A stretch of DNA of 64,000 bases, taken from assembly GCA_029298735.1 (NCBI GenBank), contig JANSLP010000116.1, forward strand, positions 26,699-90,698, in the 5' to 3' direction. The stretch is from Ophiostoma sp. CBS 140.51. Lineage: Eukaryota; Ascomycota; Sordariomycetes; Ophiostomatales; Ophiostomataceae. The notes beneath the pieces are model-generated. The model searched no databases and was not told where the DNA came from. It saw only the letters and a program-made list of their open reading frames with translations. A program made the translations under genes and the position numbers. Below are positions 21,841 to 34,700 of the stretch, one piece after another (the stretch's first letter is position 1; each line of letters begins with the position of its first letter).

Positions 21841-24800
21841 TTCATATCTGTAGTGGTGCACTGTCAGATGTCTTGTTCCTGTACCTGTGTACCTTGTGTT
21901 CATGTGATCGAACGCCTTGTATTTCTGCACTTTTTACTGATTTTACTTTCGCCCGTACGGTTTCATTCCCCGACCAACAGACAGAGTGATTTCTTGGGCA
22001 CTCCAACAGCCATTAAGCATTCACTACTTTTTAGTGGCCGATGGTAGTTTCCCCGCTTTTCCCGGCACTTGCTGACAGAGGCGATCCTGCCTCTAACAGT
22101 CGAGATCTTCGCAGATTTCCGCCGTTGGCCGTTTCCTTTTTTACTATATTCTCATTAATTGTATCATCTTCCTATTCTATCAAATCTTATTCGCCTCTAT
22201 GCAGTGCTTCGTTGTATGGATGCACGCAATGTCTCACTTGCTTTTCGCGGCTGGCAATTTGGCGGAGACGAACATGGGGAAGGGAAGAAAAAAGATGGGG
22301 GCCACATGCAAGGCTGGCGGAAGCTTATGCAGGCGGGTGGAAACTTTTCTTGTGGTCGAGCTGGAAAATATAATCAGCTCGCAACGTCAATATAATCGAT
22401 GAGGCTGTCGTCAAGGCTGTCATTACAAATCGCGTGGTCAATTGTCCGCCAAAGTATGGCAAGAGTAGTGCCAAAACAGGCAACAGGAACGGAAGGCGCG
22501 TTTGGATGTACAGAATGACAACTTTTGTACAATAGCCAAGACGGGAAAGAGTGAGGCATTGTTGCCGAACCCACAGGGCGACCAGATCGTAGGAAAGGCA
22601 TGCCAGTCACTCCTTCCCACGTGGATGGACCGAGTGAGAAAGAGAGGCCATTCGACGAGGTAGGAATAAAGGGTACTGTGATGCTATTCACTGTCGCGCC
22701 TTCCTCGTATCTGCATCGAGAGCAGTGAATGTAGCCATTTTGGGATCAAACTTGAATGCCAGGAAAGAACAGGCCTTGTTCGTGTTGTTGCTCCTTCCTG
22801 CTTGCTTTGCTGTTGATTGCTTCTCCTTCCCGCACTTCTTTAAAGTCTCAAATCTCCTGTGTCTCTCTCCCTTTTCAAATCCTTCCTCTTCATTATTCTC
22901 TTTCGCACTACGACTATCACGAGAAACGAGAAGCCAGCGATCAATCAACACCACAAGCCCAGACAGATCCCATGAGTCTCGAATCACCCTCTACACGCTG
23001 TTTCGACTCTCTATTTCATCGACACTATTCTTGTGGTCCACCACACACTCAATTCCCAGGAGACCCAGGCCACAAAATGACAGATCGTGCATTACGAACA
23101 GGCGGGGAAGAGGGTTCATTCCTTGTACCCTCGGACACCGCTCGTGATCGTTTTTGCACACACCGTCGCCTGAAATGGGGCACACTGTGCGGTGGGTGTC
23201 TAAATTTGTGTCCACTGCATTCTGTGCAAATCCTTAGGCCATTATGGCGGCAGGCTTGCAGAAGGCGTCAGACAGGGCGGCGAATGGCTAGAGTGACAAA
23301 AGACTGACGCACAATTGAGTCTTCGGTCAGCGAAACAAGAGGGGAGACTGATGCACAAAGGCGGCTGGCTGCAAATTGGAGCGTTCTGTTCTGGCCCTGC
23401 TTTTTTAGCGGGCCGTTTGGTCGAGGTTCGCAAGCGTCCCCTCCCCCTTGCCCCCTGTCAGTTGTCGCATTCTTGCGCCTTTGTGGCTTTTGGGCGCCAT
23501 TTTTTTCACGATGACTTGGTGCTTGTCGCCTATCATTCGACAGCCTCGTCAAACAGCATCGTGAACATTGCAACAGCCTCACTTTTGGCCTACATCGTGC
23601 ACATTTACGGTCGAAAAACAGAGTAGGTTGTTCGCCTTTTCTATGCCATTTTTTCTGTCTGCCCCTCTTCCCCTAAGAAGAGCGGATTTTCCAAAAACCC
23701 AACTCCACTCGCCGCGATATCGCTGACATAACATCAGATGAAGATTTCCCCTCCAAGCTACGGCCGACTTTCGACCCCTCATGAGCTCATTTTCCCAGCC
23801 ACCCTCTTTTGACCTCTTTTTCGAGCTCGATCGCCACATTTTCGACTGTTCTGCGCCTTGGCTGCCTTGCAAATTCACCATTGAGTCAACCGCCCACCTT
23901 GTTCACTATTCGTGCTCGAGTGACACAAGATGGGCCCCATTCGCCTACGACCGCCCCTATGACCTCCATTTCTTTCTACCCCTCCAGGAGGGGCACTGGA
24001 AAAGCGGCGGAAAAGGCAGCTGGCCCACAATTCTGGCGATGCTGGAAGCTGTTGACGGCCTAAAACCAAGTGAACAATAGCAATGTCACGAGCTGAATAG
24101 AGCCTCGTCAATGGAATGCAGGGCAGCTACACAGCGCAACGACAGGCGATATGCGCCTCAAAAACATCACAGAAAAAGGAAGAAAAAAGATTGAAAGCCA
24201 TGGGAACACGAAATTCGCACACAAAGCCCAGAAATCGTGCAAATTGACCGCGAGAAGACATCACGATTTCCAGAATTTCTGGCGATGATGCTGAAGCACG
24301 GGCCACAAGGTACATTGCACAAGTCACTTTTTGAGGTATCCACCCATTTACACCCTCCCCTCCTCCCAGCTCTCTCCCACATCTGCGCGTGCACCTTTTC
24401 CACATCTCTCCCACAGATATTCCATCATTCTTCTTTTTCACATTGTGCCCGTTCTTGATTTTTTACCCTTCCTTCTGTTCCCATCCGCGGATTTTTTCCC
24501 CAATCCTTACTTTCTCTTCTTCATCCTTCTTTTTACCATCCAACAATTGCTTCATTCTTTCGAATTTCGGTTCTTCCACTCTCTTCTACATTCTCTTCTT
24601 CACTGCGTCTTCGTTTCGTCTCTTGTCACTTCGCGCCACAACTCAGATATTCCATTCTTTGAAGGATTTCCAGCTCACTCACTTGTGCCTCCTCATTGCA
24701 CAAGCAGCAGAAGCACCGGTATTCTTCACCATTCATTTTAATCCTCTTTTTTCCCCACATCTTGTACCCTACGACGCCCTGTCAATTTCTCACGACATCC

Positions 24801-25292
24801 TGTTTACCCAAGACATCCCCATCCTTCTTTTCTTCTCCTGTATCTGCATCCAAGCATACCCTGCACACAAAAGAACAAGGCGATTTTGTGATACTTCCAC
24901 ATTCTCTCCTGTTTCTCTTCGCAGATTTCCACAGACAGACCACTCATTGTCAAGCATCCCCAAATCGTGCAAGGCGAGAGATCTGGTTCTCTTGGTTGTG
25001 CGCATAACTTATTCCAAAGCTTACACCAAGCAGCGCCGTACACCCGGCCAACTACAAGAACACTCGTTCTTGTCCTTCTTCCACTTCTTCTTTACTTCTT
25101 CCTGTTCTCTACGGCAGCGCTCTTTGACAGAGTCAGCTGCAGCTTCTTTCCCACCACTTGTCACTTATTCCCCTTTCGCTTCTTACACTCTTTATCCTTT
25201 GTCTTTTACCTTATACTCCGCTGGCGGCATTTGTGTCTTTTGCATCTTTTGATAAGATCTCCAAAGAAACAATACACACATCTGTCGGCAAA
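21841..25292. other. long gene-free upstream region of the 25293 gene
   Basis: About 3.45 kb with no supported gene. The part from about 24320 to 25290 is strongly pyrimidine-rich (CTTCTTC-type runs), typical of a long fungal leader or promoter. Several 80-280-codon frames here are Ser/Phe/Leu-rich by-products of that composition. A long regulated 5' untranslated region or a non-coding RNA is possible but not shown. Confidence 0.45.
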
Positions 25293-27727
25293 ATGATCCA
25301 CCAACACTACGAACCTGCCCAGATCCTTTGGTTCCTCCGGAACTACTGGAAGTTCACCCGCGAGAACATGGTCGCCGAATGGCACCGTGTCTTTGGCGAC
25401 TCCAACTTTGCCAAAAGCCAGTACCAGTGGCTGAAGAGCCGCTATGGCATGAAGGAGGAATGGGGGTAAGTCTTTCTCTCTCTCTCTTCTTCTTCTTCTT
25501 TTTTTCGTTTCTTCTGTTTTTCCATTCTTCCTCTTTGCAACCTCATACTAACCATCTTCGCAGTGCCTCACTCAACCACCCGCCCTTCTCTGGTGCCAGA
25601 CCTGGTGTCCCGGGCACCGAGGACTACGAGCCGCCCTCGGTTCCGCAGACTGCCCCGCGCATGACTTTCCGGACGCGCGCCGAGTCGCCCACCCCCAATC
25701 TGGTCACTGCCTCTGCTGAGCCGCAGACTCCTGCCCCTGGCACTTCTGCCAGGGGTGGTGGCAGTCGTCGTCGGGCCGGCGGTAGCTACACGCAGACCCC
25801 TGGCAATCCTGGCAATCCTGGAATGCCTGGCATGCCTGCCTATGCTGCCAACTACCAGGCCATGATGGGCTCGGGCATGCCTTCGTCTACCTCTACCACT
25901 ATCCAGACGCCCATGGCTACGCCTGTGGCAACCCCAAGCATGTCTGCTGCTGGAGCCACCATGTTCAACGCGAACGGTGCTGCCCGCTCTCATGGCAATC
26001 ATGGCAATGGCAGCAAGGGTCCCCATGGCACTTACTCGTTTGCCGGGCTTGGCAGCCCCTTTGCACACAACGGCGCGGGTATGGTCAGCAATGGCCCCAA
26101 CCCCATTGCCTCTTCGTTCGCTCAAGGTAACAATGCTTCTCTGCCTACCAATGCGAACATGTTCAACATGGGCTCTCAAGAGGCTTGGGCGAACTCTCAG
26201 TTCCAGGCTGCTCACCATCCCTTCAACCCCATGGCTGGTGATGATTTTGCTAACCCCAACGCTGCACACGCTGCCCACGGCTTCATGCCTGGCAATAATG
26301 GGAACGGAGGACTTGGCATCGACCCTAACATGCCTTTTTTCCAAGGTGCTCCTCACTTGATGTCTCCCCAGGACATGGCCAACTACTACCACAATGCTAT
26401 GCCTACATCCATGCCCATGGCCACGTCCATGTCTATGCCTGGCATGTCGTCCACCGCTGGACATGTTGAGGCCCAGCCAAACGGCAGAAGACCCAGTGCT
26501 CCTGTTTACAGCAATGCTGAGATTATTGAGAGCGTGATGCGCAAGCACAGTCCTCTGAATAAGACCACAGCTGATGCTACCGGTGCGCCCCAAGAGAGCC
26601 TTGGCTCTGTCAGCCCGGGCAGCAAGAGAAAGCGTGGCCCTGTGGAGGTTGAGTTCAACCCTCCCAAGCGTGCTATGCTTGCCCCCAGCCCTGACATGAC
26701 TGGCACCGAGGTTCAGCTCATTGCTGGCTCGCGTCCTGATGGCTTGTCATCTGCCCTCGAGGTCTCAAAGGTTCGTCACAAGAAATCGGCTTCTCCCTCC
26801 ACTGGCTCGCCCGAGGCTGTAGTCACTGTGTCGGACAATGAGCCCCAGACGTCGTCGCAGAGTGTCTCTTCTGCCTCGCCGAGCACTCCGGGCTCGCCTA
26901 GTGTGGTTCCTGCTTCCACCTCGTGTCCTGTCGAGGTCTGGCACGAGGGCACGCACAATGACTGCACCATCAGAGTCTGCCATCGCCACAACGGCGACAC
27001 TCTCTGCTTTAAGGCCTTTGGCGACTTTGAAAAGGCTGCTGAGTCCTACATCAAAGACAAGTCCATGGCGGCGGCGAAGCTTCCCACTCCAGTTCTCCCA
27101 AGCCATGTCACTGACAAGGTTTTCGATCTGGTCTCGCGCCCGGGCGTTGCAGATGCCGACACCAAAATGGAGGCCACCGAGGAGGTCCAAGTCCCGTCTC
27201 AGGATGAGCCCCAGGCCCAGTCTCCAGTCGCTGCCCAGGGTTCGGCCATCGTCGAGGCTCAGGTCAAGCACCAGCCCCAAGAGGTGCAGGCAGAGCTGCA
27301 GACCCAGGCTGATGCTCCCGCCTCTGCCCCGGAAGTGTCTTCTGTTGACGCTGCAGTTTCCACTGCCTCTACCAGTGGTATTGATGCCTCCATAGAGGAC
27401 TTGGTTCGTACTCACATTGCTGCCAGCCTTCTTCACCATGGCAACACTGCTATCACGACCTCCATGCCTGTGACCACAGGGGAGCCTGCAGTTTCCACTG
27501 CCGCGTTCTCTGCACAGATTCTGGCCCCTGTTCACCACAATGTGGTCCCTTCCAAGGTCTCTGATTTCGTCCCCTCGCTCGAGCCTGACTTCTTTGCTGG
27601 AGGTCACATGGATCTGGAGTCATATGGTTTCGATAACATCTCCATCACTGACGCCTACCACAATGGCACACTGGGCGGCACAGCCAGTGACGACCTCTTT
27701 GACATGCTTGATGACTCTCAGTTCTAG
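25293..27727 (+). CDS. unrecognised protein, possibly a transcriptional regulator
   Basis: Two exons: 25293-25465 and 25564-27727, split by a 98-nt intron (GTAAGT...GCAG, phase 2); 778 residues. I do not recognise the family. Exon 1 encodes a compact 58-residue aromatic-rich helical module (YEPAQILWFLRNYW, then VAEWHRVFG and YQWLKSRYGM) that looks like a small folded domain. The rest is low-complexity: Gly/Met/Pro/Asn-rich at about 100-370, then a bipartite basic cluster near residue 412 (KRKRGP... PPKR) that could be a nuclear signal. A possibly folded segment of about 60 residues follows around 515-575 (CPVEVWHEGTHND...CFKAFGDFEKAAES). It ends in an acidic-hydrophobic tail, DDLFDMLDDSQF, like an activation region. 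Nuclear regulatory function is inference from composition only. Confidence 0.8.
25466..25563 (+). other. intron of the 25293 gene
   Basis: GTAAGT donor, long pyrimidine tract, acceptor GCAG ending at 25563. Splicing replaces a frame change and completes codon 58 as GGT. Confidence 0.85.
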
Positions 27728-28739
27728 ACTAATTGTCTAGCTATTGACCAACTTTCAATTTTCTGTGCTTCATGCACAGTGCTACTATTAGATTTGTTAC
27801 TGCTCCTTGCTTTTTGCTCTTTGCTTTCTGCTTTCTACTTCCTGCTTTCAACTTTTGTACTTCTATGGCTTTGCTCTTTGTTTTCATTTGTCTTCTTTTT
27901 CTTCATTTCTGCTTTTTGTCGAGTCTCGTTCTCATCTTTGCTCGATTGATTCGACCTCCATCTTTTCCCCATTTGCTTGCTTTTTTTTTTACTTTGCCCA
28001 TCTTCTACTCTTCTTGTATTTGACTTTTTTACTTCCTACTCACTTTTTAATTTCTTCATGACTGCATTTTCTGTACAGTTGCATCGTTTGGGCGTTTCCG
28101 CTTCGGGAGCGAGATGGTTCAAGAAAATCGGAAAGGAAAGGACTGGAGGCTGGTTGCATTTCGATTCACAATTGGCGGGCGGCCAAGAAGGGTGGACTGT
28201 TTCTTCTTCAACGATGTACAATTTGCTCTCGTTTTATTTATTGCACAGGGATCATAGACGGACAGTTTACGTGCTCGCACTACTTGCCGATAATGAAAAA
28301 CCAATTTAAAAAAAAAAGACAATACCAACTTGCATCGTTGAAATCTGTATTTACAAGTATGCTCTAGTTGAATTGTAGTTATTTTGCACCCGCTAAGAAC
28401 AGTGGTTTATGTGAACCAACCTCACTGTATTAATAGATGTAGATAGTAAAGCGACACCCGGATGGGGTTCTAAAATATGAAAACAAAAGAGAATAAGAAA
28501 GAAGAGAAAGCTATAGAAGAAGAAAGAGACAGAACAGTGAATGGTAGTACAGCAAAAGGAAAAAAAAGAAGACAAAACAGAAAGGGTTTTTTCCCCGCCG
28601 TGTAAATGGACCGTATGCACCAACAACCATCCCTATTAAGTAAAAGCAACACGCGAAATAGGAAGGAGAAAACAAAACATCTCTCAAAAAAGAACAAAAA
28701 AGTCCAAGTCTTCAAAACCAGTCCTGAATCCCGGGCTGT
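27728..28739. other. convergent intergenic region
   Basis: About 1 kb between two convergent stop codons. T-rich on the left and A-rich on the right, consistent with two 3' untranslated regions. No gene seen. Confidence 0.5.
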
Positions 28740-31700
28740 CTATGCGGCATCTTCTGTGCGGTACCTAGCTGGCATCTGCCGCTTACGCTGGCTGCGGTCA
28801 ACCGAACTGCCGCCACTGTCGTCCTCGCCACCAGACCGGACCCGCGAGTTGACTGGAGTGGTATGCTGTTGCTGTTGCTGTTGCTGCGCCTGTGAATTTG
28901 GATTGACGGACGCCGAACCAGATGAGCCAGGCCGGGCTGCTGCTGCCGAGTCGTCGCCGCGCCGCAAGTTACGTCGGCTGCTGCTGCTCCTACTGATGCT
29001 GCCACCGCCGCCTGCAGTGGCGTCCACTTTGTCGTGGATGCTGCTGTGCTTGTCGCCCACCTTGGGCGTGTGCGGCTGTGAAAGCGGAGTACCGACTCTA
29101 GAAGTTGCTGCCGCTGCTGGAATTGGCTGGCTCGAGGATGAGGGTCTTGACGAGTTACGTCCCCCACTGCGGCTGGCGCGGGTTGAGTTCTGCGACGCAT
29201 CCAAATCGTCGTCGGAATCGGGCACAATGTTACGGCGGCGCGTGGTCATCGACGATGTTGTCTTAGTAGGCGCAGTGGTGGACGTGGTTGTTGTCGTTCC
29301 GTCAACAGCTCCGTTGGCTGAATTCTGGCTGCGTCCACAAAACTGGTGGGAAGAGAACACGCTTCCCTGGTCATCGTCGGTCGTTCCGAGCGCCACCACA
29401 GCTGAGGCAGCAGCACTGTCGCCATCCCCACCGTCACTGCCTGCATGTTGATCTGACAGATCGGCAGCCGACAGTTCCGTCACACGTTGCCGTTGACGAG
29501 AACGTCTCTGCCGTAGAGAACGGGTAGGGATTGAATCGTCCGAGTCGACGACCATGTTGTCGCTATCGGTATGATGGTCTGCGGCTGAGGCGGAAGCAGC
29601 AGCATCTCCACGCCGGGATCCAATGCGAGGGCGCTTCCGAAGAGGCTGCTGATCGGTGTCGTTGTCACCATCCGCGTACGTGGCGGCCGCGTTGTTACTG
29701 AGGCGTGTTGCTGCGCGGCGTTTGCTGGCCCGGGGCGAGTCTCTAATGTCGCTCTTCACCATCGCAATAGGAACATCGTCATCTTCGTCGGCATCGTGGG
29801 CGTCATGGGCGTCGTGGCTATGGCCCCGGTCGTTGCTGCTGCTGTCAAGGCCATTCGCCTGTTGGGGAGCATCGCTGACTTGTTGGGCGTTAAGACGGGC
29901 TCTAAGTCGTCGCGGCGTTTCGGGCAAGTCGGCTGTCTCCGTGACGCTGGGAGTTACAGGAGCAGCAGGCGCAGCTGTCGAGGGGGCTGTTGTAGCAGCA
30001 TTGGCAGTGGTGCGTCGGCGGCTGCTGCGAGCGGCACGACGGGACCGATCCGCGGGCTTCTCGCCGTCTGACTCGATCTTATCCTTGAGACCACCATCGC
30101 TCTCGTCGTCACCGTCGTCGTCGTCAATGATAGGACGCCGCTTGCGCTTCAGGGACGTCGACTTGGTGGCCGACCTGCTTCTAGCCGACGAGCGTTGTGG
30201 TGCACCGCTACCACCATCAATGTCCATATGGTCGACATCGTCGTCGTCGTCATTATCAACATCTCCGTCATCGTCGTCAGCAGAGAGGTCGTCTGTGTCA
30301 GCGCGATGGGGTGGCGGAGCTTCTTTGCGTGCTCCTCCCTTGGGTCTTGGGCGTCGCGGGAGACTAGAGCTGTTGGCGCCACGGTTGTTCTTGCTGCTGC
30401 TGCTGGCGTTGGCATATGCATTGCTGCCGTTGCGGCTGTTGCTGGGCCCGCTCTGCACACTCTTTGTCGGCGCGCGACTGCGCATGGTCTGCTGGCTGGT
30501 CTTGCGGCGGTTGTTGCTGTTGCTGTTGCTGTTGCTGCCGGCTGAGCGCTGTGCAGCACCTCCACGGCTTCTCTTGGTAGTGCTCGCTGCGGCCTCATCG
30601 TCACTAGCCGATGCCTTGTCCTCAAGCAGCTTCTTAGTCAAGTTCGGGAAATTCTCTCCGTAGTTAAAGAAGAGCTCTTCGCCAGCCTTGATGTCGCGCA
30701 TAGCCGCAAACCGGATGCGAAACTCGCCGTTGACATACAAAATCTTGGGCGTGATGTTGCAGCCGCGCTTGTCGCTCTCCGATGCATGGTTGATGTAGCG
30801 AGACAAGTTGCCGTAGATAGCGGCATCGACCCAGATACCATCCTGCTCCAGGAGCGTGAAGAGGTACGATGCGTTGGCACCCTGGTCGAAAAAGTCGCCA
30901 CGGCGTGCTTCGCGCCGAACACCCTCGTCGTGCGTAATCAACTCGCCAATATACTCAATGATGAACTCGTCGGCGCCAATGTCTTCCGCCGTGAAGAGAC
31001 CGTAACCACAGCCCTGCAGCTGCGACTGGCCCAGCACGACCGCCTTGGACTTGCCACGCTGCAGAGACACATTCTGGCAACCGGTGGCGTGCAGCTCGTC
31101 GTTGTCTCGGTTCTCGGGGTCGGCACGTTCGCGAGCACCGCAACCGCCACAGAGCACAGGGTCACACTCGCGGTTCAGCTGGACACAGATACACGGCTTG
31201 CCCTCCTTCTGGCGCTGATAGCAGGTCTTGCCGGATCCGTGGCAGGCACAACCAGTAAACTTGAATGCACAGCACTCGGCCGTACAGCGGCAGAACCGCT
31301 CACAGAGCAGCTTGGCCTCCACACAGGGACAGCCACGCGCAGACGTGCAGGGGCCATCGTGGTTGCAGGGCTCCCGCTGTTCGCGCAGTGCATACATATG
31401 CGTGTGGGTGTGATCGGACCAGTCGCCGTTGAGGACTTTGCGGTGGCGGTCATACCAAGTGACTGGCTTGACGGTGACGGTAGGCGGGTCGGCTGCTTGA
31501 GAAGGCGTGTCTGGGCGAAGAGCGATAGGCAAGCCCAGTTCCTTCATGCGGCGGTAGATCTCCCAACAGTGGCGGCCCATCATCGGACACAAAGCGCAAG
31601 GGACCTTCCCCGTACTGTTGGCAAAGGTGAGGTGGAAGCTGCGGAGCAAGTTGGTCTCATTCTCGGTCCACTCGCGGGTCGTGAAGGCGGCATCGCCAAC

Positions 31701-34700
31701 GTCGTAGCTGCGGTAGCATTTGTTGCGACAGGGCGGCGAGTTGGCAGAAGGGGTGATGCTGCTAGCACCAAACTTTGAGCTGCCACCAAACTCGCCGGAG
31801 TTGCTTGAACCGCCCATGTTGCTGTTGCCGCTGGTGGCGCCAAGAGCCTTTTGCTGGTGTGCACGCAGCTGGCCCAGCTCTCGAACTTGACGGTCGCGGC
31901 GGCGCTCGACATGCTTCCACAGTTTACCACCAAGGTCGTCTATGGAGAAGCAGCGACGAACGTTCTCGGCATCGAACTCGCCATGCTCGCAAGAGTGGGT
32001 ATTGCAGATCATACACTTGAGCGAGGTGTAGGTGCCGAGGTACTGCTGAATCTGCTCGAGTGAGGGCTCCTTGTCCTGATCCTTGTTCTTGGTCGCCTTC
32101 TTGGGGTCAAAGACGTTCTCGACGGCCTCATCCTGCTTGAGCACATCGTACAGGGTCACGTCCCGGCTCGCAAACACACGATTGAAGGCCTCGGTCAGCA
32201 TACTGGCCACAACGGCTGCACGCGGGGTCGCAGAGTCTTCGCCACACGAACTAAGGAGGCTGTTCTTCTGCTGGGGCGTGATGGTCTGGTCGTTTTGCGA
32301 CTCGTTGGCCATGTAGCGAATGAGTGACGTCTTGCTGCAATTGTCGATACCCAGTCGGGCGATCCAGTGGTCGAGGTAGTCCGATAACAATTTGGTGAAC
32401 TCGGACTTGCGTGTCGTGTCACCCTTCTGGAAAAGCTTGGATGAGTCAAAGCCAGACTTGCGCTCCATGCTCTCCAGCTCCTCAATCCACTGATCATGCC
32501 GCCGCTTTTCTTCGGAGTTGTCTTCGAAGTCCCTAAGATGAGGAATGAACTTGAGCGGGGTGTTGGGCGACAGGATGTTCTTGGCGATCTCAACATGGTG
32601 GAAACGGTACTTGGGCACGGCCTCACCAGGCGTCTTCAGCGGGAGAACGCGGGCATGGATGGTGCGCGTCTCAGGTCGTTTCTGATTGTCACGGTGCAGT
32701 TTGCCGCGCAGCAGGACGCGGTCGGTCGTTGCATCGCTGGCGTCGATGTTTTGCACGGGAAGGTCGGCAAAATCATCAAAGCTGCTGAAAACGGTCTGCG
32801 ACTGGGGCTTGGACACGTCGATGGCGTACTCGACGTCGCGCCCGTGGTCAACGAGAAGTGCGTCGAGGTATGTCTCAAGCGACGTCATGATCTTAGCCAC
32901 GGTCCAATCTTGCTGGGCCTTTGGTGTATGGGCCGGAGAGGGGATTGGATGGACATCAGATCCAGTCACGGACACACCGTTCTTAGTGGGCGTGGTATTG
33001 GCCGACAGAGTCCGATTTGGCGAGGCAACGCCGGTGCGCAGGACCTCGGCCTGGATAGCGTCAATCTTCATGGCGTCGACGCGTTGGGCTTCGGCGGCTT
33101 GCATGGCCTCGGCACGGCGAGCCTCCGCAAGTAGAGCTTCAGCTTGGAGGGCATCCGCTCGAAGAGCAGCTGCTTGCAGGACCTCAACCTGCTGGGCCTC
33201 TGCACGCCGAATCTCTGCTTCACGGGCTTGGGGAGTGAGAGCCAAGTTTTCGGTGGCGCGTCTCGCTTCGGCTTGCAGCAATTTGTCTTGGAGTGCCGCG
33301 TCCTGTCGTGTCACGTCCTGCAGCGTGGTCGCGGGGGCATCCGGCAGCGTCTCATCATGCAGTGCGACGTTGCCATGCAAATTGCTTTGTGCGTGCTTGT
33401 CTCGTGCTGAGTTCCCATGCGGAGCCGTTTTGCCCTGTCTACGAGCGCCCGAATCCGGGAAAGAAGAGACGGAGGACGGCGATAGAGGCATGGGCGAATT
33501 GCCTGATGAGGCTGAACTGGAGATGGGCTGCGACGAGTAAGGGCCGCCGGTGCCGAGACGAAGGCGGTCCGGCAGAAGCTCTATTTGTGCCGAAAAGCGC
33601 GGGCGCAGGAGATTAAGATTATTAATATTGCGATCGCCAGGATTAGGATTGGTGCTTGTCGTGGCGGCAGCCGATCCGGGGCGAGGCGATGAGGATCCCG
33701 ACGAGATGGACACCGGGGAAGACGAAGCGACCAAGGTTGGTGATGGCGCCCAGGTCGTCCGAGCTCCTGCTCCTGCTGTGGACGACGACAAGGCAACAGG
33801 CTGCTGGCGAGATGAGAGAGCCTCGCCGGTAGGCGCAGGCCGATTGGCCACCATGGGGCGGCCGGACCAAAGAGGTTCCCCTGGACGGGCCGGGGCATGT
33901 GTTTGTGAGGTCTGTGCTGTTGTTGACGGCTGGCCGGGCGACGGGTCATGTTTTGAAGGGGGAGAGGGATCGGGTGGCGAGCGTCCAGGGTGGGATTGGG
34001 CCTGCTGTGTTTGGATGTCTCTTGGCGGTGACTTGCGAAGAGAGAACGCAGACAGAGGTTGGTGTGAGCCTGTTTGGGTTTGCTGCTGCTGTTGCTGCGT
34101 TCCAGGGGTATTACGGGCAGCCATAGTCGATGACGACTCTTGCCCAGGAGATGGCCGTCCATTAGGCAAGTGCTGCCGCACCTGGGTGCTTCCATAGGGA
34201 TGTGGTGGTGACTTGGTTTGCACCGGAGGCAGAGTCTGGCTCGGGGGTGAGTTCCGGATCAGAGGCGAGTTACGACGGTGAGGAGTGTGGAACTGTTGGA
34301 GATTTGTCTGCCAGGTATGGCCACCAGCAGAGGCGGAGCGGTAGGCAGTAGGGTTGGGGAGGGGGTGTGTCTGGCTCGGCTGAAGCGACGACGGCGGCCC
34401 ACCGGCCGTGGCCAGCGGCGTCGACGTCGACGACCAGAGCGGCGCAGAGGTAGAGGATGGATGCATATGGGGTGAGTGCTGGGGTGAGTGTTGCGCCGGT
34501 GACCGGGTGCCAGCATTGAGGCTGTACGAGGAGAGATGGCCAGTTGATGCAGAGTGATGGAGGCCGTTGCGCTGTTGGTTCTGCTGGTGTTGGTTCTGCT
34601 GGTGTTGGTTCTGCTGGTGTTGGTTCTGCTGGTGTTGGTGCTGCTGTTGGGTCTGAGCCTGGTGGGCCTGTGCCTGGGCATGAGCTTGGGCCAGATGTTG

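Noticed and set aside
24389..25252. 287-codon Phe/Ser/Leu-rich plus-strand frame
   Set aside because: Composition follows the CT-rich tract; no ATG context or domain, more likely leader of the next gene.
29656..30663. 335-codon plus-strand frame opposite kmt6
   Set aside because: Low-complexity Ser/Leu/Arg composition produced by the acidic and serine-rich tail on the other strand.
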